From: Candidatus Eremiobacteraceae bacterium
Lineage (GTDB): Bacteria; Vulcanimicrobiota; Vulcanimicrobiia; Eremiobacterales; Eremiobacteraceae
Direction: 5' to 3'
NCBI GenBank assembly: GCA_036511855.1
Contig: DATCBN010000088.1
Span: forward strand, 1-50,327
Length of the DNA stretch: 50,327 nt
Positions 1 to 6,953 of the stretch are shown one piece after another (position 1 is the stretch's first letter; every line of letters begins with the position of its first letter). The notes below the pieces were generated by a model. The model made no database searches and had not been told where the DNA came from. It saw only the letters and a list, made by a program, of their open reading frames with translations. The translations under genes and the position numbers were made by a program.

Positions 1-194
1 CCGTCGTCCACGCCTGAATTCCAAAGCTCGCGCGGTGCGAAATCCGGCGCCTGCGCGTACCACAGACTTCGCACGCCGCGCTCGTCCAAAACGTATGCGA
101 TGCTGTGGCCCTTTTGGCCGGAGACGAGCGCCAACGGCATCGGGAAACTCAATACTTGGCTAAGCGAGAACAACACGCTTAAGAGTAGGTACAT
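1..194 (-). CDS. S9-type (prolyl oligopeptidase-like) secreted peptidase, N-terminal fragment
   Basis: Reading the minus strand from an ATG at 192-194 gives 64 uninterrupted codons that run off the left edge, so only the N-terminus is present. A GGAGGG ribosome site lies 8 nt upstream of the ATG. The first ~20 residues (MYLLLSVLFSLSQVLSFPMP) are a hydrophobic signal peptide. After it comes SIAYVLDERGVRSLWYAQAP followed by DFAPREL, the first propeller-blade pattern typical of S9 family/PD40 exported peptidases (compare the usual 'iAWVxnerGvrNiWvAeaPdf'). The serine hydrolase domain would lie outside the window, so catalytic activity cannot be judged. The family call rests on this short pattern alone; a TolB-like PD40 protein is the main alternative. 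Confidence 0.6.
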   Translation of the reverse strand, partial: MYLLLSVLFSLSQVLSFPMPLALVSGQKGHSIAYVLDERGVRSLWYAQAPDFAPRELWNSGVDD

Positions 195-275
195 ATTGCA
201 GACCCTCCGTCGGGACGTGCGTTTCGCTACGGTTTTCGGCTTGCCCTACGGAAAAAATGGTGGTGTAGGGCCACT

Positions 276-332
276 GTACTAGGGCAAGCATCGCTTGCCC
301 GAAAAACGGGTGAGCGCTGCTCACCCTAGTAC
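276..332. repeat. Bipartite palindromic element, full copy 1
   Basis: Two adjacent hairpins with 8-bp perfect stems: GGGCAAGC-ATC-GCTTGCCC (282-300) and GGGTGAGC-GCT-GCTCACCC (308-326), joined by a 7-nt A-rich linker. The unit is bounded by GTACTAGGG at the left and its reverse complement at the right (ends 332). The same two stems in opposite order occur at 15191-15244 and 27989-28042. The element sits between divergent genes (peptidase start at 194, cyclase start at 493). A further inverted repeat GCCCTAC/GTAGGGC flanks it at 243-271. The rest of 195-492 holds a G9 run (362-370) and the presumed cyclase promoter; no gene is visible there. Confidence 0.85.
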
Positions 333-492
333 GGGTTGCCTACCCTCCCACAGAATCGCGAGGGGGGGGGTAATATCTGCTACGAGGACACGGTTCCTGT
401 GAATGCTACGCGCCGACCCTTAATGACCGAAACATAATAGTATAGATAAAGCGCTCGCGCGATCGTAAGTCTTACAACGAGCGGGAGAATCA

Positions 493-2883
493 ATGTCCCC
501 GAATACGAAGAATATCTCCAATTCCGGGTCGCCTGCCCGACTCGCACTGTTCAGCGCCACAGCCCGCTTGCTGGCAAAAGATCTGTCGCTCGATGATATG
601 TTCAAACAAGCCGCATCGCTATTGGACGACGCCTTCGATACGGCATCGATCGAGATCTCGCTCTCCGGCGGCGCGCCGCGAAGATTCCACTACGGCGTCA
701 AAGCCGAATTCGAACTAGGCGCGACCGTAAGTCTGCCACTTCAATTTCACGAAAGCGACATAGGCACGCTCCGTATCGTACGAAAAACCGTGCAGGCATT
801 CTCAGCCGCAGAAATCGAGTGCCTCGAGACGTTCGCGCTATCCATTGCGGCTCGCCTAAACGAGGCGACGATCACCTCTGAGAAAGATCACTATGCGTCG
901 CTCGCGGGCATCGACCCGCTGACCGGAATCCCGAGTCGCCGAGAGTTCAACGCGCGGTTCGAAGCGGAGTGGTCACGCGGGGTGCGACAAGGCGGCTTGC
1001 TTTCGGCGATGATGATCGACGTAGATTTCTTCAAACAGTATAACGATCACCACGGGCATATCGCAGGCGACGCTTGCCTGCATATGATCGCGCAGATATT
1101 GACGCAGTGCACCGCGCGACCTGGCGACACGGTCGCGCGCTACGGTGGCGAGGAGTTCGCCATCATATTGCCTCAGACAGACAATGCCGGAGCGGTCGCG
1201 CTCGCCGAAAAGATGCGGTCTGCCGTAGCAGCGCAAAGGATCGCTCATGACGGTGCGGTGCTTGAAGTGGTCACGGTGAGCATCGGCGTGGCGACACAGA
1301 CCCCGCTGCAATCAACCACTTCGTCGGAATTGCTCGAAATAGCAGACATCGCGCTCTACTCGGCAAAGCAGGCGGGTCGCAATACGGTTGTCGGCGATCG
1401 CTATCGAACGGACGCGGCTCAAACAGGCAAGCCCCCGATCCAATCGAATCTACCCCCGAAGCTCACGAGTTTCTTCGGCAGAGCCGCGGAACTCGACGCC
1501 ATCGAATACCTTTCCGCTCAGACACGGTCGATTACGATCACCGGCATCGCCGGAATCGGCAAGACGCGCGTGGCGCTGCAAACCGCCAACAAGGACTTGC
1601 ACAAATATCCCGACGGCGTGTGGTTCATCGACCTTGCGAGAATCACGGACGCCGCTCTGGTCGTCGGCAGCGTCATGTATGTGCTCGGACTCAGCGAAGA
1701 ACAAGGAAAGCAGCCGGTGGCGACGCTGGTCGAACGCATCGGCAGCCGGCGGATGCTTATTGTGCTCGACAACTGCCAACGTTTGATCGAGGAATGCGCA
1801 GCGTTGACCGAGTCACTTCTGCGCAAATGTCCAAATGTCTCAGTCATCGCCACCTGCAGGAAACCCCTCGGCATCGCGGGCGAGATCGCGTACAGAATCC
1901 CGGCATTGGCGTTTCACGATGCGGCGGATCTTTTCGTCGCACGCGCGACGGCGATCAACCCCGATTGCGATTTCAAGGCCGAAGACCGGGGATTGGTCGA
2001 ACGCATCGTGGCTCGGCTTGCGGGCGTTCCCATGGCCATCGAATTGGCCGCAGCCCGCATCAAAGTGATGACGTTCAACGAGCTCGAGACTCGGCTATTG
2101 GAACGCTTTCCGGTGCTGCTCCCGGGCGGCGACATCGCCTCATCGCGCGAACATATCTTGCCGGCATTGGTCGATTGGAGTTACATCATCCTCGACGACG
2201 AAGAGAAGCGCTTGCTGCGCCGGCTCGCAGTGTTTCCCGGCGACTTCACGATCGATGCATCCGCGCACGTCTGCATCGAGCGAGAAGACGAACGACGCGC
2301 GGAGCTTGAAGTTCTTTCACGTCTCGTGGACAAGGCTTTCTTGCTCGACGAGAAGCGCGGCGATTCTCGATACGACATGTTCGAAACGGTTCGCGACTAT
2401 TGCCGTCGGATGATGAAAGAGCGCAACGAAATAAGCGATTTGCAGAATCGTCACGCGAATTACTATCTTGAACTAGCGACGCGTATCGAACTCAACCGGA
2501 ACGACTCGTCAACCGCGAACTGGAAAAAAGACGTGGAGACGGAGCTACATAATTTCCGCTCGGCGCTTGAGTGGTCCGTTCTTGGCGACGGAGATCTCGT
2601 CGTCGGCACGTCGCTCGCCGTCGAACTAGCGACGTGGTGGGCCGAAACAAGCCATTTCAGTGAAGGACGTTATTGGCTCGACCACATCATCTGGCGGACG
2701 AACGACGGGAAGATGGCCACCGATCTGCACACGCGACTCTTCGCTGCGGCAGGCCTTATCGGCAGCCGCCAGGCGGGCGCCTCGACAAACGGCCATCCAC
2801 TGAACGGCCATCCAATGAACGGCAATGCGCTAAACGGCCATGCGGCAATCGATCACGCGACTGAACCGCAAGGCGCAACATAG
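493..2883 (+). CDS. Diguanylate cyclase (GGDEF) fused to NB-ARC-type STAND ATPase
   Basis: 796 residues. Residues 1-130 look like a degenerate GAF-type sensor. Residues ~135-303 are a GGDEF domain with an intact active-site loop GGEEF (218-222) and the RxxD inhibitory site RPGD exactly five residues before it (209-212), so c-di-GMP synthesis with product feedback is expected. Residues ~325-575 are an NB-ARC/AP-ATPase module: FFGR entry motif, Walker A GIAGIGKT (351-358), Walker B MLIVLDN (421-427), then a winged-helix region. The C-terminus has only the start of the helical repeats usual in such ATPases and ends in a low-complexity tail with repeats of NGHP/NGHA type. No signal peptide or membrane segment is seen; it is cytoplasmic. 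The start is supported by GGGAGA 5 nt before the ATG. The usual partner of this ATPase is an adenylate cyclase or a DNA-binding domain, so the cyclase fusion is the odd point. Confidence 0.85.
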   Translation: MSPNTKNISNSGSPARLALFSATARLLAKDLSLDDMFKQAASLLDDAFDTASIEISLSGGAPRRFHYGVKAEFELGATVSLPLQFHESDIGTLRIVRKTVQAFSAAEIECLETFALSIAARLNEATITSEKDHYASLAGIDPLTGIPSRREFNARFEAEWSRGVRQGGLLSAMMIDVDFFKQYNDHHGHIAGDACLHMIAQILTQCTARPGDTVARYGGEEFAIILPQTDNAGAVALAEKMRSAVAAQRIAHDGAVLEVVTVSIGVATQTPLQSTTSSELLEIADIALYSAKQAGRNTVVGDRYRTDAAQTGKPPIQSNLPPKLTSFFGRAAELDAIEYLSAQTRSITITGIAGIGKTRVALQTANKDLHKYPDGVWFIDLARITDAALVVGSVMYVLGLSEEQGKQPVATLVERIGSRRMLIVLDNCQRLIEECAALTESLLRKCPNVSVIATCRKPLGIAGEIAYRIPALAFHDAADLFVARATAINPDCDFKAEDRGLVERIVARLAGVPMAIELAAARIKVMTFNELETRLLERFPVLLPGGDIASSREHILPALVDWSYIILDDEEKRLLRRLAVFPGDFTIDASAHVCIEREDERRAELEVLSRLVDKAFLLDEKRGDSRYDMFETVRDYCRRMMKERNEISDLQNRHANYYLELATRIELNRNDSSTANWKKDVETELHNFRSALEWSVLGDGDLVVGTSLAVELATWWAETSHFSEGRYWLDHIIWRTNDGKMATDLHTRLFAAAGLIGSRQAGASTNGHPLNGHPMNGNALNGHAAIDHATEPQGAT

Positions 2884-2998
2884 GCCACGGATCCTGTTTC
2901 CAAGGGAACGGTCGGTGACGCGAATTTTAGCCCACTCTCATCTGCCAGCGATATCCGTTGCTGTGGGACGGGTATAAGTACGGTGGGAGATTATGATA

Positions 2999-3436
2999 AT
3001 GATGAAACGCTTCACCGCAGCGGTCGCCGCGACCGCACTCGTCGCGATTTCGGGGGCCATCACAATGCCGGCCGCGGCATCCGCCAGCTCCGCGACGCAA
3101 ATGTCTTATACCACTACCCTGATGCAGGTCGAGCCGATTTCGGCGCCGGGCGAATTTGACGGAAAACTGAAACTCACCGTCTCATCGGCGGGCCTTGTCA
3201 GCGGTTACTATATCCCGGCCGATTCTGGACAGATCATGTCGGTTGTCGGTGGCGTTGCCGACAGCAAGTACTGGATGGACATCGGCGGCACAGCGCCGTT
3301 GCATATCATCGCCTCGCTCGGCAAGGACGGATCGCTAGTCGGCACAGCCACGCCGAGTCCGTTCTCCCGCAGCCAGCGCTACGAGGCAGCGGCGGAGACG
3401 TACTCGTTCGTCGCAAAACCGCAACCGGCGACATAA
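2999..3436 (+). CDS. Small secreted protein of unknown function
   Basis: About 145 residues. ATG codons lie at 2993, 2999 and 3002. GGGAGA at 2985-2990 is only 2 nt from the first but 8 nt from 2999, so 2999 is preferred. Residues ~1-30 form a signal peptide (MMKRF, hydrophobic AAVAATALVAISGAI, AxA-like cleavage near AAASA). The mature part has no Cys and alternates hydrophobic and polar residues in a way that suggests a small beta-sandwich. No family was recognised. It is the first of three consecutive genes for exported proteins on this strand, 46 bp before the next one, so it may share a transcript and a periplasmic or extracellular role with the metalloprotease downstream. Confidence 0.75.
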   Translation: MMKRFTAAVAATALVAISGAITMPAAASASSATQMSYTTTLMQVEPISAPGEFDGKLKLTVSSAGLVSGYYIPADSGQIMSVVGGVADSKYWMDIGGTAPLHIIASLGKDGSLVGTATPSPFSRSQRYEAAAETYSFVAKPQPAT

Positions 3437-3482
3437 CCGCCGCAAAGGTCGCGTAGAATGACCATGCGAACCCCAGCGCCTG

Positions 3483-4211
3483 ATGAAGGCCAAGCTGGGG
3501 TTCGCTTTAGTTTGGGGGCTCACTGCGGCCGCTCTTGCGATGCAAGTTCCCGCCGACGCCCAGCCATTTGCTGCGGTATCCGATGCAACGCCGGCCCCGA
3601 CGGCGACGCCGAAAACCTTGGGCCATCAAACGGTTAGCGCGTTCTGCACCGCCTTCGTCACGCGATACAATGACGCCGAAACAACATTGCTAGGCGACGA
3701 CAGACTACTTGACGACGCGATCGCGGCCGAGACCGACTTCGAGAACGATTTCTTCAGGCTCGACGGCGAATCTCGCCGGTGGAATCACCGCCTCGCGATG
3801 ATCGCGGCGCTGACCCAGATCATTCACACAATACCGAAAACGCAAGCCGCGGTGAACGATCTCCGCGCGCAAGCAGCGGCCAGCGTCGACGCCGAACGCC
3901 GGGCCGCATTATCTGAAGGAGCGTCCGAACTCCAATCGTCGGTGGACCACCAGCGCATTGTGGCCAATGAGTTGACCGACGCCGTCGATTCGATGCTTGA
4001 CGTGCACACGGGCGACGATGCAGTTTCCGCCCATCATGGTGGTGATTTGCCGCCGGTGCGGGCCGCCGGTGCGTATTACGGATCGGCGCTCGAGGTCGTC
4101 ATGCACATGCCGCGCGACCGCCAGCTCGCGGCGGATGCCGAATCAAACGCTGCGATGGCCGTCACCGCAGTCGTGAGGAGCTGCGCGCTGGAGTCTAGGA
4201 GCGTGCAATGA
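3483..4211 (+). CDS. Secreted alpha-helical protein coupled to a metalloprotease gene
   Basis: 242 residues with an N-terminal signal peptide (MKAK, then a hydrophobic run to about residue 26, ADAQP cleavage region) and a short Thr/Pro/Ala-rich linker (TPAPTATPKT). The mature part is helical, with a long Ala/Glu/Asp-rich central stretch that could form coiled coils, and two Cys (FCTAF and SCALE) that could pair outside the cytoplasm. No family was recognised. Its TGA overlaps the ATG of the metalloprotease gene (ATGA, 4208-4211), so the two are translationally coupled. From the coupling and shared export one can infer a partner role such as chaperone, prodomain in trans or inhibitor; the sequence alone does not show which. 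Confidence 0.75.
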   Translation: MKAKLGFALVWGLTAAALAMQVPADAQPFAAVSDATPAPTATPKTLGHQTVSAFCTAFVTRYNDAETTLLGDDRLLDDAIAAETDFENDFFRLDGESRRWNHRLAMIAALTQIIHTIPKTQAAVNDLRAQAAASVDAERRAALSEGASELQSSVDHQRIVANELTDAVDSMLDVHTGDDAVSAHHGGDLPPVRAAGAYYGSALEVVMHMPRDRQLAADAESNAAMAVTAVVRSCALESRSVQ

Positions 4212-6796
4212 AGAGCATCGCGTCAATCGTCGCGTTCGCAGCAATTTTAGGTCTTGCCATTCCAGCCAATGCCGAAGGTCAGAGCTCGCTCGGCGAGTAC
4301 GACTCGTTCACCCAATCGGCGCAAGCGCAGCACGGGCTGTTCACCGTTTGGCGCAAGGACGATCACGTCTACCTCGAGCTGACGCCGGCGCAGCTCGATC
4401 ATGATTTCATCGAGACCATCGTACCGGGCACCGGCGCGGGCGGCTGGTTCATCGTGTGGGGCAACACCGATCATCTGCCGGCGATGCTCGTGCGCTTCGA
4501 GCGCATCGGCGACAAGGTGGCGATCACGTGGCCCAACACCAGCTTCGCCGCCCAAAACGGGTCGCCGGCGGCGCTGGCCATCGCACGAAACTTCCCGCAG
4601 TCTGTCGAGGGCGTGGGCCAAATCACCGCGACCGACGCCAAGACGGGCGACGTCATCTTCGATGCGTCGCCGCTGCTTCAAGACGAATTGGATTTCAACA
4701 ACATCATCAACCCGTCGTTGAACGTCGCGGACACGCCGAAGGAATATCGCCTCGATGACAGCCGCACGTTCTTCGGGCCGACCAAGTCGTTCCCCAACAA
4801 CGTGCTGATCGAAGCCGATCAGACTTGGGCGACGTCGGCGGCCCACGTGCTCGACACCGCGCCGGACGCGCGCAGCGTGCAGATCCGCGTCGAGTATAAT
4901 TTTGCCGAGCCGCCCGGCGACGTGGACTACACGCCCCGCTACGCAGACGATCGCGTGGGCATATACGATGACATCTATCTGCAGTTCGACCGCGACCAGC
5001 AGCAAGAGCGCCAGTTGCGCTACCTCATCCGCTGGAACATGCAGCCGTCCGATCCGTCCAAGCGGATCTCGCCGGCCAAGCATCCCATGATCATGTACAT
5101 CAGCAACACTATTCCCGTGCGCTATCGCGCTTCCATCAAAGGCGCCGTCCTCGCGTGGAACGCCGCGTTCGAGCGCATCGGCATCAGCGACGCGCTGCAA
5201 GTGCGCGATCAACCGAGCGACCCGAATTGGGATCCCGACGACATCCGCTACAATGTCATCCGCTGGGTCCCCGAATGGCAGCCGTCGTTCGGCGCGGATT
5301 CGCAAACCTTGTACGATCCGCGCACCGGACAAGAGTTTCGCACGGGCATTCTCTTGAGCGCCGATTCTGTGGGCTTAGCGAATTGGATCGACAACATAGA
5401 TCCCGTGGGTCACGGCGGCGCCGGCCAGAGTCCGGCGTCTGAAGAAGATGCATTCGTCCAGCAGGACCGCGCATTCGGCGCGGCGGCGCTGGAGGTGATG
5501 AATCCACTGTGGGGCGACCGCCTTCCAGACTGGTACGTCGACGATGCGATGCGCTCGACCGTGCTGCACGAGATGGGGCACAACATGGGCATGCAGCACA
5601 ACTTCATCGGCTCGGAAGCGTACACGGCCAAGGATCTGCAAAGCCTCGACTTCACGCGACGTTATGGCACGACGTCTTCCGTCATGGAATACGCCCCGCT
5701 CAACATCTGGCCGAAGGGCTACGGTCAAGGGATGTACTTCGCCGACGCGCTCGGCCCATACGATTACTACGCCATACGATTCGGATACGCGCCCATTCCC
5801 GGCGCCACCACGCCCGACGCCGAATGGCCAACTCTCGAACGTTGGGCGCAAGGCTGGTCGGACCCGAAGTACCGCTATGCGTCGGACGAGGACGTCTCAT
5901 GGGGCGACGGACACGCCGCGGATCCGCGCGCGCAGACCGGCGATCTCACCAACGACTCGTTGAGCTGGTGCGCGGTGCGCTTCGGACTCGTCCACTCGCT
6001 GGTCAGCACGCTCGACAGCCGGCTCCCGCGTACGGGGCAGCCGTATCAGTTCGAGCGCAACGCATTCCAAGCGTTTTTCCGCCAAGATGCCGCGCTCGCG
6101 CGCATCGGCGAGAACTTCATCGGCGGCCAGTACCTTTCGCGCGCGCACCGCGGTGACCCGGGCGCCGCCGCGCCCATCGTGCCCGTGCCGCGCGCCGAGC
6201 AAGAACGCGCGCTCGCGCTCCTCGACCGGTTTGTGTTCTCACCCGACGCCTGGAACTACTCGCCTGTGCTGCTCAGCCACCTTGGCTATTCCGAATGGTC
6301 GGGATACGGCTATGTAGGCTGGACGGGCTACGGCAACTTGCCGTTTTGGGCATACAACCCGCCGGCCCAACACGACGTCTCCATCGTCGAAGCGATCGGC
6401 GGCCTTCAACAGAACACGATCGATGCGATGTTCAAGCCGGCCGTGCTTTCGCGGATCGAGCGTAATCCGCTCGAATCGCCCAGCGGTCCGACGCTCACGC
6501 TTGCCGATCTTTTCGACCATCTGCAGGCCACCGTGTACGGCGATCTTTCGAAGGGTTCGTTGCGCGATATCCCATTGCTGCAGCGGAACCTGCAGGAGCG
6601 TTATGCGCAAACGTTGGCCACCGTCGCCACGGCGCCCGCAGAGGGGACGCCGTTCGAGGCGCAAGCGTTGGCGCGCGAGCACCTTGCCGCGCTCGGCCAC
6701 AACGTGGATTTAAGTCTTCGCGGGACCAGCCTCGACGCGGCCACGCGAGCGCATCTTGACGCGTTGCGCGCGCGGGTCGCTAAAGCGCTTAAGTAG
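4208..6796 (+). CDS. Secreted zinc metalloprotease, DUF5117/DUF4953 type
   Basis: 862 residues with a signal peptide (MKSIASIVAFAAILGLAIPANA). The catalytic zinc motif is HEMGHNMGMQHN at about residues 454-465: HExxH plus a GxxH-like third ligand, followed by SVMEY about 30 residues on, the Met-turn arrangement of metzincin-like peptidases. The preceding half matches the layout of the DUF5117 family (beta-rich domain, then VRYNVIRWVPEW just before the catalytic domain). Length is typical for the family. AGGAG lies 7 nt before the ATG, which overlaps the upstream stop. The protein is probably periplasmic or extracellular. Substrate is unknown. The metalloprotease assignment is firm because of the motif; the precise family name is from memory of similar proteins. 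Confidence 0.9.
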   Translation: MKSIASIVAFAAILGLAIPANAEGQSSLGEYDSFTQSAQAQHGLFTVWRKDDHVYLELTPAQLDHDFIETIVPGTGAGGWFIVWGNTDHLPAMLVRFERIGDKVAITWPNTSFAAQNGSPAALAIARNFPQSVEGVGQITATDAKTGDVIFDASPLLQDELDFNNIINPSLNVADTPKEYRLDDSRTFFGPTKSFPNNVLIEADQTWATSAAHVLDTAPDARSVQIRVEYNFAEPPGDVDYTPRYADDRVGIYDDIYLQFDRDQQQERQLRYLIRWNMQPSDPSKRISPAKHPMIMYISNTIPVRYRASIKGAVLAWNAAFERIGISDALQVRDQPSDPNWDPDDIRYNVIRWVPEWQPSFGADSQTLYDPRTGQEFRTGILLSADSVGLANWIDNIDPVGHGGAGQSPASEEDAFVQQDRAFGAAALEVMNPLWGDRLPDWYVDDAMRSTVLHEMGHNMGMQHNFIGSEAYTAKDLQSLDFTRRYGTTSSVMEYAPLNIWPKGYGQGMYFADALGPYDYYAIRFGYAPIPGATTPDAEWPTLERWAQGWSDPKYRYASDEDVSWGDGHAADPRAQTGDLTNDSLSWCAVRFGLVHSLVSTLDSRLPRTGQPYQFERNAFQAFFRQDAALARIGENFIGGQYLSRAHRGDPGAAAPIVPVPRAEQERALALLDRFVFSPDAWNYSPVLLSHLGYSEWSGYGYVGWTGYGNLPFWAYNPPAQHDVSIVEAIGGLQQNTIDAMFKPAVLSRIERNPLESPSGPTLTLADLFDHLQATVYGDLSKGSLRDIPLLQRNLQERYAQTLATVATAPAEGTPFEAQALAREHLAALGHNVDLSLRGTSLDAATRAHLDALRARVAKALK

Positions 6797-6823
6797 GAAT
6801 CTCGGCTCGTAGGAGGGTGAGCT

Positions 6824-6931
6824 GTACTGGGGCAAGCATCGCTTGCCCGTTCCAAAAAAAATCTGGGCAAGCGATGCTTGCCCTAGTACGCGCGAAGAAA
6901 AAAAAGGGGCAAGGGATGCTTGCCCTAGTAC
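6824..6931. repeat. Cluster of three half-palindromic elements
   Basis: Three copies of the GGGCAAGC...GCTTGCCC hairpin: 6830-6848 (loop ATC, preceded by GTACTG), 6865-6883 (loop GAT, followed by TAGTAC) and 6907-6925 (one mismatch, GGGCAAGG, followed by TAGTAC). They are separated by A-rich stretches of 16 and 23 nt. A different inverted repeat, GCCGAC/GTCGGC, follows at 6933-6951. The cluster fills the gap between the convergent metalloprotease and pbpC genes, so it could also act as a bidirectional transcription terminator, although there is no U-tract placed as in a standard intrinsic terminator. GTAGGAGGGTGAGC precedes both this cluster (6810) and the one at 15172. Confidence 0.85.
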
Positions 6932-6953
6932 AGCCGACCATAAAAGTCGGCCC

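Noticed and set aside
4247-5332. 361-codon open frame on the minus strand
   Set aside because: It lies exactly opposite the metalloprotease coding region, is Arg/Val/Asp-rich as expected from the codon bias of the other strand, and has no ribosome site or motif.
6824-6931. Repeat-spacer pattern resembling a small CRISPR array
   Set aside because: Only three repeats, 19 bp, fully palindromic, with unequal A-rich gaps of 16 and 23 nt, no cas genes, and the same repeat is scattered elsewhere between genes.
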